Shown piece after piece: positions 8,270-17,502 of a DNA stretch of 60,590 bases. The notes beneath the pieces were generated by a model that ran no database searches, was not told the origin of the DNA, and saw only the letters and a program-made list of their open reading frames with translations. Origin of the DNA: Streptomyces sp. CC208A (GTDB taxonomy: Bacteria; Actinomycetota; Actinomycetes; Streptomycetales; Streptomycetaceae); contig NZ_JASCXN010000040.1 in NCBI RefSeq assembly GCF_030010625.1, positions 1 through 60,590 on the forward strand, read 5' to 3'. Position 1 is the stretch's first letter. Each line of letters starts with the position of its first letter. A program made the translations under genes and the position numbers.

Positions 8270-9034
8270 ATGGCAGACAGCTTCGGCCCGGTACTCAGCG
8301 GGCACGAGCGCGGTGCGCTCGCGCATGAGGGTGCTCCGGAAGAAACGGAATCGGCCAGCGGGGCCTCTCGCAAGGAGCCGATCCGGGTCCTGGTGGTGGA
8401 CGACCACGCCCTCTTCCGCCGCGGCCTCGAGATCGTCCTCGCCCAGGAGGAGGACATCCAGGTCGTCGGCGAGGCCGGGGACGGGGCGGAGGCGGTCGAC
8501 AAGGCGGCGGACCTGCTGCCCGACATCGTCCTGATGGACGTGCGGATGCCCCGGCGCGGCGGCATCGAGGCGTGCACCTCCATCAAGGAGGTCGCCCCCA
8601 GCGCGAAGATCATCATGCTGACGATCAGCGACGAGGAGGCGGACCTCTACGACGCCATCAAGGCGGGGGCGACCGGCTACCTCCTCAAGGAGATCTCCAC
8701 CGACGAGGTGGCGACCGCGATCCGCGCCGTCGCCGACGGCCAGTCCCAGATCAGCCCCTCCATGGCCTCCAAGCTCCTCACCGAGTTCAAGTCGATGATC
8801 CAGCGCACCGACGAGCGCCGCCTCGTCCCCGCGCCCCGGCTCACCGACCGCGAACTGGAGGTCCTCAAGCTCGTCGCCACCGGCATGAACAACCGCGACA
8901 TCGCCAAGGAGCTCTTCATCTCCGAGAACACCGTGAAGAACCACGTGCGGAACATCCTGGAGAAGCTGCAGCTGCACTCCCGGATGGAGGCCGTGGTGTA
9001 CGCGATGCGGGAGAAGATCCTGGAGATCCGCTGA
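8270..9034 (+). CDS. Orphan NarL/LuxR-family response regulator
   Basis: This is a 254-residue response regulator with no histidine kinase gene beside it. An N-terminal extension of about 38 residues precedes the receiver domain, which has paired acidic residues (VVDDHALF), phospho-acceptor Asp90 in LMDVRMPRRGG, and the Lys of YLLKEIS. The LuxR-type helix-turn-helix (about 186-246) reads LTDRELEVLKLVATGMNNRDIAKE. The ATG at 8270 is preceded by GGGGGAGGAACG, a strong ribosome binding site. Its position after hpf is conserved in Streptomyces. The last 113 bases before its stop are repeated exactly 176 bases downstream. Confidence 0.93.
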   Translation: MADSFGPVLSGHERGALAHEGAPEETESASGASRKEPIRVLVVDDHALFRRGLEIVLAQEEDIQVVGEAGDGAEAVDKAADLLPDIVLMDVRMPRRGGIEACTSIKEVAPSAKIIMLTISDEEADLYDAIKAGATGYLLKEISTDEVATAIRAVADGQSQISPSMASKLLTEFKSMIQRTDERRLVPAPRLTDRELEVLKLVATGMNNRDIAKELFISENTVKNHVRNILEKLQLHSRMEAVVYAMREKILEIR

Positions 9035-9206
9035 GGCTCGGCAGCCGGGCCTGGCTGCTGGGGGTCCGGGGGTCGCCCCCCGGGAGATGCAGTATCTCCG
9101 AGAACACCGTGAAGAACCACGTGCGGAACATCCTGGAGAAGCTGCAGCTGCACTCCCGGATGGAGGCCGTGGTGTACGCGATGCGGGAGAAGATCCTGGA
9201 GATCCG
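8918..9206 (+). repeat. Exact 113-bp direct repeat: duplicated 3' end of response regulator gene
   Basis: Bases 8918-9030 (the end of the response regulator gene) recur without mismatch at 9094-9206, separated by 63 bases. The offset of 176 is not a multiple of three, so the copy is not in frame with the gene. The gene copy ends CTGA and the second copy ends TTAG, so both encode the same C-terminus, ending EIR and a stop. The second copy has no start codon of its own with a usable ribosome binding site and is probably untranslated. Confidence 0.95.
9055..9084 (+). repeat. Palindromic intergenic element, copy A
   Basis: The 30-bp sequence begins CTGCTGGGGG, continues TCCGGGGGTC, and ends GCCCCCCGGG. 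The GGGGG and CCCCC runs can form a hairpin. A near-identical 31-bp sequence lies at 49935-49965 on the other strand, next to murA. Both lie in the gap between a gene's stop and a second copy of that gene's 3' end. Confidence 0.8.
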
Positions 9207-9238
9207 TTAGGCCCCCGGGCCCAGGGCCCTGACGGGGT

Positions 9239-9282
9239 CTACGCGTCCAGGGCCCGTACGGGGGCCTATGCGTCCAGGGCCC
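9239..9282 (-). repeat. Short duplicated 3' end of the ycaQ-like gene
   Basis: On the minus strand the last 17 bases of the ycaQ-like gene, GGGCCCTGGACGCATAG (9266-9282), recur as GGGCCCTGGACGCGTAG at 9239-9255, 27 bases further on. One base differs and the stop codon is retained. It resembles on a small scale the duplicated 3' ends of the response regulator gene and murA. Confidence 0.7.
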
Positions 9283-10456
9283 TGGTCAGGAGCGGGGCCA
9301 GTTCCGGAGTGGTGACGCGCTCGACGCGCACCGACTCGCAGCCGACCCACTCGGCGGCCTCGCGGAGGGCCTGGGCGACGGCCGGGACGGCCTTCGGGCC
9401 GTCGAGGGAGATCTGCTTGGCGACCAGGGTGCGGCCCTCACGGGCCGGATCCACCCGGCCGACCAGGCGGCCGCCGGCGAGGACCGGCATCGCGAAGTAG
9501 CCGTGCACCCGCTTCGGCTTCGGCACGTACGCCTCCAGACGGTGGGTGAAGCCGAAGATCCGCTCCGTCCGCGCCCGCTCCCAGATCAGCGAGTCGAAGG
9601 GGGAGAGAAGCGTCGTGCGGTGCCGGCCGCGCGGCTCCGAGGCCAGCGCGGCCGGGTCCGCCCAGGCCGGCTTCCCCCAGCCCTCCACCGTCACCGGCAC
9701 GAGCCCCGAGTCCGCCACCACCGCGTCGAACTGCTCGCCCTTCAGCCGGTGGTAGTCGGCGATGTCCGCGCGGGTGCCGACGCCCAGCGCCTCGCCCGCC
9801 TGCCGGACCAGGCGCCGCACGCACTCGGCGTCGTCCAGGTCGTCGTGGAGCAGCGCCTCGGGGATCGCGCGCTCCGCCAGGTCGTACACCCGCTTCCAGC
9901 CGCGCCGCTCGGTGACCACGACCTCGCCGTACATCAGCGCCCGCTCGACCGCGATCTTCGTGTCGGACCAGTCCCACCACTCGCCCTTGTTCTTGGCGCC
10001 GCCGAGCTCCGTCGCCGTGCGCGGGCCCTCGGCCCGCAGCTGGTCGATCACCTTGGCGTAGGAGCCGTCCGACAGCTCGTGGTACCAGTGCGGGCGGGCG
10101 CGGTAGGCGCGGCGGCGGAAGGCGAAGAGCGGCCACTCCTCGACCGGCAGGATGCAGGCGGCGTGCGACCAGTACTCGAAGGCGTGACCGTCGGACCAGT
10201 ACGCCTCCTCCACCGCGGAGCGGCCGACCGCGCCCAGGCGCGCGTACGGGATGAGCTCGTGCGAGCGGGCCAGGACCGAGATGGTGTCCAGCTGCACCTG
10301 GCCGAGGTGACGGAGTACGCCCCGCACCCCGGCCCGCCGGTCCGGGGCCCCGAGGAAGCCCTGGGCGCGCAGGGCGATCCGGCGGGCCTCGGCGGCGGAG
10401 AGCGCGGCGACGGTCTTGGGGACGGATTTCTGGGCGGGCATCGGCACGGTCGTCAT
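9266..10456 (-). CDS. YcaQ/AlkZ-type winged-helix DNA glycosylase-like protein
   Basis: This is a 396-residue member of the HTH_42 (YcaQ/AlkZ) family. Characterised members unhook DNA interstrand crosslinks or protect antibiotic producers from their own alkylating products. The catalytic-motif region QVQLDTISVLARSHEL is present (Gln53-Asp57). Three tandem winged-helix modules are expected from the family. The ATG at 10456 is the farthest good start; a second Met at residue 6 is possible. It is read from the same strand as a GNAT gene nine bases upstream. The protein is a little shorter than E. coli YcaQ (about 410). Confidence 0.85.
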   Translation of the reverse strand: MTTVPMPAQKSVPKTVAALSAAEARRIALRAQGFLGAPDRRAGVRGVLRHLGQVQLDTISVLARSHELIPYARLGAVGRSAVEEAYWSDGHAFEYWSHAACILPVEEWPLFAFRRRAYRARPHWYHELSDGSYAKVIDQLRAEGPRTATELGGAKNKGEWWDWSDTKIAVERALMYGEVVVTERRGWKRVYDLAERAIPEALLHDDLDDAECVRRLVRQAGEALGVGTRADIADYHRLKGEQFDAVVADSGLVPVTVEGWGKPAWADPAALASEPRGRHRTTLLSPFDSLIWERARTERIFGFTHRLEAYVPKPKRVHGYFAMPVLAGGRLVGRVDPAREGRTLVAKQISLDGPKAVPAVAQALREAAEWVGCESVRVERVTTPELAPLLTRALDA

Positions 10457-10465
10457 GCGGAAACC

Positions 10466-11104
10466 CTAGGCCCCGGGACTGACAGTGCCGGGGTCCTCCG
10501 GGGAGGCCGCCCGGGGGTCGACCGGCGCCGGCGCCTCCCGGGGCGGCAGGTACGGCACGGGGCTCGGCAGGCCGAAGTCGGAGGGGAGCAGCGAGCCGAC
10601 CCAGGCGTCCCGGAGCGTGCCGCTGTGGACCAGGCCCGCCCGCTGGACGCCCTCCACGGTGAAGCCGACCCGCTCGGCGACCGCGCGGGAGCCGGTGTTG
10701 CCGATCTCGGCCCGCCAGGTCAGCCGTACGCAGCCGAGGCCGGTGAAGGCCCAGTGGGCGACCGCCCGTACCACCTCCGTCATATAGCCCCGGCCCCGCT
10801 TCTCGGGGGCCAGCCAGAAGCCGACCTCCCAGACGCCGGGGCCCCGGTTGTGCAGGCCGGTGGCGGCGAACAGGGGGCCGCCGTCCAGCGGTTCGACGGC
10901 GAAGGCGTAGTCGGAGTCGTCCCGCCAGCCCTGCGGGACGAGCTGGTTCACGAAGAGGGCGGCGGCCTCGCGCGGGTACGGATCCGGCATGGTCGTCCAG
11001 CGGCGGATGGCGGGGTCCTGGCAGTGCGCGTACACGATGTCCTCGTCCTCGGGGACGAAGGCGCGGAGCCGGAGGCGCTCGGTGGTGAGGGTGATGGGAT
11101 CCAT
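10466..11104 (-). CDS. GNAT-family N-acetyltransferase (RimJ/RimL type)
   Basis: This is a 212-residue acetyltransferase. The start of the fold, LTTERLRLRAFVPEDEDIVYAHCQDP, is typical of RimJ/RimL-like enzymes, and the acetyl-CoA loop is LAPEKRGRGYMTEVV. The last ~35 residues are Pro/Ser-rich and probably disordered. I chose ATG 11104, giving MDPITLTTERL, over an upstream ATG at 11143. It is followed after nine bases by the ycaQ-like gene, so the two are likely co-transcribed. The substrate is unknown. Confidence 0.85.
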   Translation of the reverse strand: MDPITLTTERLRLRAFVPEDEDIVYAHCQDPAIRRWTTMPDPYPREAAALFVNQLVPQGWRDDSDYAFAVEPLDGGPLFAATGLHNRGPGVWEVGFWLAPEKRGRGYMTEVVRAVAHWAFTGLGCVRLTWRAEIGNTGSRAVAERVGFTVEGVQRAGLVHSGTLRDAWVGSLLPSDFGLPSPVPYLPPREAPAPVDPRAASPEDPGTVSPGA

Positions 11105-11343
11105 GCCCGGATTGTGAGGACGGCGCGGGACGGACGCGAACACTTTTCGGAAGCCGCGGCACCTTCCGACCGTCTCGGACGTTCTCTTTCCGGGCGTACG
11201 TGCGGTGGCGGCCCTGCGGGCCTCCCTCCCCGAGGGTGGTCTCGCTTACGATGGCCGTTGCGGTGGGGACCACCTGCCGTGCCCGCGCTCGTGTCCCTGA
11301 ACAAGACCCAGTGCAGGCCCGACCGGCAAGGAGACCAGCCTCA

Positions 11344-14145
<2,802 letters not shown>

Positions 14146-14159
14146 CCTCGGCCGTGTGA

Positions 14160-14196
14160 CGAAGGGCCCGCCGGAGACGATCCGGCGGGCCCTTCG
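14160..14196. terminator. Strong hairpin terminator after secA
   Basis: CGAAGGGCCCGCCGGA (14160-14175) pairs perfectly with 14181-14196 around a 5-nt loop, 14 bases after the secA stop and before the convergent small membrane protein gene. Confidence 0.85.
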
Positions 14197-14225
14197 TGTC
14201 GTGTGCGGTCGGTCGGAGGAGCGGC

Positions 14226-14588
14226 CTACGGTCGCAGCGGCTCCTCGTGGCTCGCGCCCCGTCCCGCCGTCCGTCCGCCGCGGCGCTCCTTCCACCAGAA
14301 CGCCCCCGAGATCAGGACCGAGGCGAGCAGGAGCGGTGTGGAGATCCAGAGCATCGCGGCCGAGGGCCACTCCCACCCCTCGCCGGCCATCCGGCCCATC
14401 GCCTCGGCGGCGAGGAACAGGCCGGCCAGCGCGTAGTCGACACCCCAGAGGCGGACCACCCACACGGGGCCGTGCACCGGTGCCGGAGGCCCGGGCGACC
14501 GGAGCATGCGCGTCGCCCCGAGCCACAGGCACGCCGGGCCCACGACCACCACCACAAACATGTTCGCGAACGTGTCCAGTGACACCAT
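14226..14588 (-). CDS. Small membrane protein of unknown function
   Basis: This is a 120-residue protein with three or so hydrophobic segments (about 8-25, 42-62, 74-95) and a polar, Arg/Gly-rich C-terminal tail. The ATG at 14588 is preceded by AAGGGGGG, a usable ribosome binding site. I do not recognise a family. It converges on secA and follows, 27 bases after its stop, the Rv3235-like gene on the same strand. Confidence 0.65.
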   Translation of the reverse strand: MVSLDTFANMFVVVVVGPACLWLGATRMLRSPGPPAPVHGPVWVVRLWGVDYALAGLFLAAEAMGRMAGEGWEWPSAAMLWISTPLLLASVLISGAFWWKERRGGRTAGRGASHEEPLRP

Positions 14589-14615
14589 CCGCCCCCCTTC
14601 GATCTTGTCGGTCGG

Positions 14616-15074
14616 TCACGGGCCATCGTACGAGTGAGCGGAGGTGAGGGGCCCCAGGCCGTCCAGCTCCACGGCCGCGCAGCGCCAGCGGTCGTCGGGG
14701 CCGCGTTCCAGGCGGAACGCGAGGGCGCGGACGCGGGGTCCGGCGGCGAGGGACGCGAAGACCTCCAGGGCGGTGCCGTCGGTGCCGCCCGGCTGGGCGG
14801 CACAGCGCCGCAGGGCGGGGCGCGGGCCGAAGGACCGGTGCCGGGGGGCGTTCGGCGCGAGCCTGACCAGCTGTTCGTACGCCTCCCCGGAGGCCAGGCC
14901 CAGCATCGAGTGCACCGGCCGCTCCCCGCTGAGCACCGCGAGCAGCAGCTCGGCGAAGGCGGTGTGCACGGGGAGGATCCGGCGGGAGGGGGCGGCGGCC
15001 CGGCCGGCGGCCGCGGCCGGCCGGGGGTGGGGGATGCGGCGTCCGAGGCGGGCGGCGGGGGCGTGGTGGGGCAT
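14616..15074 (-). CDS. Rv3235-family protein
   Basis: This is a 152-residue protein of unknown function, similar by pattern to the actinobacterial Rv3235 family found near secA. The central conserved part runs from PVHTAFAELLLAVLSGERPV through GEAYEQLVRL. A basic N-terminus of ~40 residues precedes it. The ATG at 15074 has AAGGGA upstream, while longer in-frame versions would run into unconserved Pro-rich sequence. Small NTF2-like folds have been suggested for such proteins; that is family inference only. Confidence 0.7.
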   Translation of the reverse strand: MPHHAPAARLGRRIPHPRPAAAAGRAAAPSRRILPVHTAFAELLLAVLSGERPVHSMLGLASGEAYEQLVRLAPNAPRHRSFGPRPALRRCAAQPGGTDGTALEVFASLAAGPRVRALAFRLERGPDDRWRCAAVELDGLGPLTSAHSYDGP

Positions 15075-15292
15075 GGGGATCCCTTCGGAGGGTGACCGTG
15101 CGGTACCAGTCGGTAACTTTCCGTGGGGGATCTTGTACGGGGTCGGCGGAGGTGGACGCAAGGGGCCGGAAGGCCGGGTGGACACGCTGGGTGATTCACC
15201 TATCAGGGGGACGCGGGGGTACGGGCGGGCCTCCCCGGGCCCCGGGGGCGGACGTATCCTGAGGGCGTCTCCGACTACGAAAGCGGCCAGCC

Positions 15293-15799
15293 ATGCGCGT
15301 GTACGTCCCTCTGACCCTTCCCGGTCTCGCACAGGCGCACAAGGCGGGGGAGCTGGGGCCCGGGCCGCTGACCGCCTACGCCGTCACGCCCGCGCTGCGC
15401 GAGTGGTACGTCTCCGACGACATCGAGGAGCTCGAGTACGCGGCGCTCAGCCGGGCCGCCGCCGCCTCGCTGCGGCTCGTCGCGGGCGACCCCGAGGCGC
15501 CGCGGCGCCGGGTGGTCGTCGCGGTCGACGTCGCCGACAGGGACGCCGTCGCGGACCCGGACCGCGGGCTCGACGCCGGCGCGATCGGCGAGGTGCGGAT
15601 CGCCGGGGCCGTACCCCTGGCCAAGGCCGCCGCCGTGCACGCCGACGCGGACGACGCCGAGACGGACGTCGCCGCGGCCGCCGCCGCGCTCGGCGCCGCC
15701 GACCAGGGCGACGACGACGCCCAGTTCGTCGTGGACGGCGCCGAGGACCACGAGCTGCTCTGGTTCGGAGTGCAGGAGATCCCCTCCCTGCTCGGCTGA
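15293..15799 (+). CDS. DUF6912-like hypothetical protein
   Basis: This is a 168-residue acidic protein beginning MRVYVPLTLPGLAQAHKAGELG, the pattern I associate with actinobacterial DUF6912. Residues 110-150 are Ala/Asp-rich. It ends HELLWFGVQEIPSLL. The function is unknown. TATCCT at about 15256 is a plausible -10, giving a short leader. The next gene starts 21 bases after the stop but seems to have its own -10 element. Confidence 0.75.
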   Translation: MRVYVPLTLPGLAQAHKAGELGPGPLTAYAVTPALREWYVSDDIEELEYAALSRAAAASLRLVAGDPEAPRRRVVVAVDVADRDAVADPDRGLDAGAIGEVRIAGAVPLAKAAAVHADADDAETDVAAAAAALGAADQGDDDAQFVVDGAEDHELLWFGVQEIPSLLG

Positions 15800-15820
15800 G
15801 GCGGCCGGTACCGTCGTCCC

Positions 15821-16480
15821 ATGGGGAAGCGCAAAGGGAAGCATCTGGTCTGGGACTGGAACGGAACCCTGCTCGACGACATCGCCGCCGTCATCGGCGC
15901 CACCAACGCCGCCTTCGCGGAGCTCGGCCTCGAACCGCTCACGCTCGAGCGGTACCGCGAGCTGTACACCGTCCCGGTGCCGAAGTTCTACGAGCGGCTG
16001 ATGGGCCGGCTGCCCACTGACGCCGAGTGGACCCTGATGGACGGGGTCTTCCACCGGCACTACGGGGCGCGGGCGGAGAACTGCGGGCTGACCGCGGGCG
16101 CCGCCGAGCTGCTGGCAGCCCGGCAGGCCGCCGGGGCCACCCAGTCGCTGCTCTCGCTGGCTCCCCACGCCGATCTGCTGCCGCTGGTGCGGCGGCACGG
16201 GATCGCCGAGCGGTTCGTCCGGGTCGACGGCAGGACCGACCGGTCCACGGACGGCAAGTCCGCGCACATGGTGCGCCACCTCGCGGCGCTGGCCGTCTCC
16301 GCCGAGCGGGTCGTCGTCATCGGCGACGCCGCCGACGAAGCGGTGGCGGCGTCGCACGTCGGCGCGAAGGCCGTGCTCTTCACCGGCGGCTCGCACAGCA
16401 GGCGCTCCCTGGAGCGGGTCGGCGTGCCGGTGGTCGACTCCCTGGAGGAGGCCGTCGCCGTCGCGGAGGAGCTGACCTGA
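15821..16480 (+). CDS. HAD-superfamily hydrolase, Asn variant of catalytic motif
   Basis: This is a 219-residue phosphoglycolate phosphatase-like HAD protein with the core DWNGTLLDD at 12-20, Ser of motif II in LLSLAPH, and motif IV VVVIGDAADEAVAA. The usual DxD motif reads Asp12-Trp-Asn14, so the acid/base aspartate is replaced by Asn. This may lower phosphatase activity or mark a subfamily. TACCGT lies six bases before the ATG, suggesting a leaderless transcript starting at the start codon. The substrate is unknown. Confidence 0.85.
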   Translation: MGKRKGKHLVWDWNGTLLDDIAAVIGATNAAFAELGLEPLTLERYRELYTVPVPKFYERLMGRLPTDAEWTLMDGVFHRHYGARAENCGLTAGAAELLAARQAAGATQSLLSLAPHADLLPLVRRHGIAERFVRVDGRTDRSTDGKSAHMVRHLAALAVSAERVVVIGDAADEAVAASHVGAKAVLFTGGSHSRRSLERVGVPVVDSLEEAVAVAEELT

Positions 16481-16523
16481 GCCGTACGGGGTGGTCCGTG
16501 CGGACCGCCCCTCCGGTTCCTCC

Positions 16524-17078
16524 TCAGCCCTTCGCGCGCAGCACCTTCAGGAACTCGCGCATCCACGTCGGGTGGTCCGGCCAGGCGCGGGAGGAGACGA
16601 GGAGGCCGTCCACGACCGCCGCCGAGTCCTGGAAGTCCGCGCCCGCCGCCTGCATGTCCGGTTCGAGGGCCGGGTACGCCGTCACCCGGCGGCCTTCCAG
16701 GCCGCCGACCGACGCCGTGAGCAGCGGGCCGTGGCAGATCTGCGCCACCGGCTTGTCCGCGTCGAAGAACGCCTTGAGGATCTTCCGGAGCTCCGGGTCG
16801 TTGCGGAGGTACTCCGGGGCGCGGCCGCCGGGGAGCACCACCGCCGCGTAGGCGCCCGGGTCGACCTCCGAGAAGGCGAGGTCGGCGGGCCAGGTGTAGC
16901 CGGGCTTCTCCGTGTACGTGTCGTAACCGGGTTCGAAGTCGTGGACCACGAACCGGAGCTGCTTGCGCGCCGGAGCCGCGATGTCGACCTCGTACCCCTC
17001 TTCGAGCAGACGCTGGTACGGGTACAACACCTCCAGGGACTCCGCCGCGTCCCCTGTCACGATCAAGATCTTCGCCAT
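16524..17078 (-). CDS. DJ-1/PfpI-family protein
   Basis: This is a 184-residue protein of the DJ-1/PfpI superfamily, whose members act as glyoxalases, deglycases, peptidases or stress chaperones. The nucleophile elbow AQICHGP places Cys115-His116, and Glu15 is in position to pair with the cysteine. The family core VVLPGGRAPEYLRND is intact. Closest in pattern to the PfpI/YhbO group. It is monocistronic and divergent from the glutamate dehydrogenase gene. Confidence 0.9.
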   Translation of the reverse strand: MAKILIVTGDAAESLEVLYPYQRLLEEGYEVDIAAPARKQLRFVVHDFEPGYDTYTEKPGYTWPADLAFSEVDPGAYAAVVLPGGRAPEYLRNDPELRKILKAFFDADKPVAQICHGPLLTASVGGLEGRRVTAYPALEPDMQAAGADFQDSAAVVDGLLVSSRAWPDHPTWMREFLKVLRAKG

Positions 17079-17502
17079 GACTCTCCCGATTCAGAGCTGG
17101 TCGGTCCTTCGTCGTGCCCGCGGTCCACGCTGCACCGTTCCGCGCGATCCGCCAAGGGGACATGTGTCGCTGTCCAGAACGTCAAACTTCCCCCCTCGCT
17201 TTTGTACACATACGGCTCATGACGGGGCAGGGGGCTTGAGCGATAGGCTTTTCCCGTGATCAGCGCGATACGCCGCGGGGGCAGTGCGGCCCCCGGCTGC
17301 CGCCCGGTCCGCTCACGCGGCCGGGCCGACGGTGCGTTCGCCGATCCTCTCCGTCCGGAAGCGGCGCCCACCGTGGCCGATATCGCACCGGGCATCTCTC
17401 ATCCGGGCATAACGTCTCCTTCGACCGGAATCACCGCGTCGTGGCGTTGTGCCCTTTCTTCCACCGACGTCACGCAACGGCGCGCGACAGGAGTCAGAGG
17501 AC
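17079..17502. promoter_or_regulatory. Divergent intergenic region before NAD-glutamate dehydrogenase
   Basis: These 424 bases hold the promoters of the DJ-1-like gene (minus) and the dehydrogenase gene (plus). The part near 17190-17260 is relatively AT-rich (TTTTGTACACATACGG, then TTGAGC near 17237). I see no convincing gene, and no operator that I can name. Confidence 0.5.

Noticed and set aside
8572..9210. An open frame that joins the response regulator region to the duplicated 3' end
   Set aside because: Most of it is out of frame with the regulator. It reads the conserved C-terminus only in the copied part, so it is an accident of the 176-base offset.
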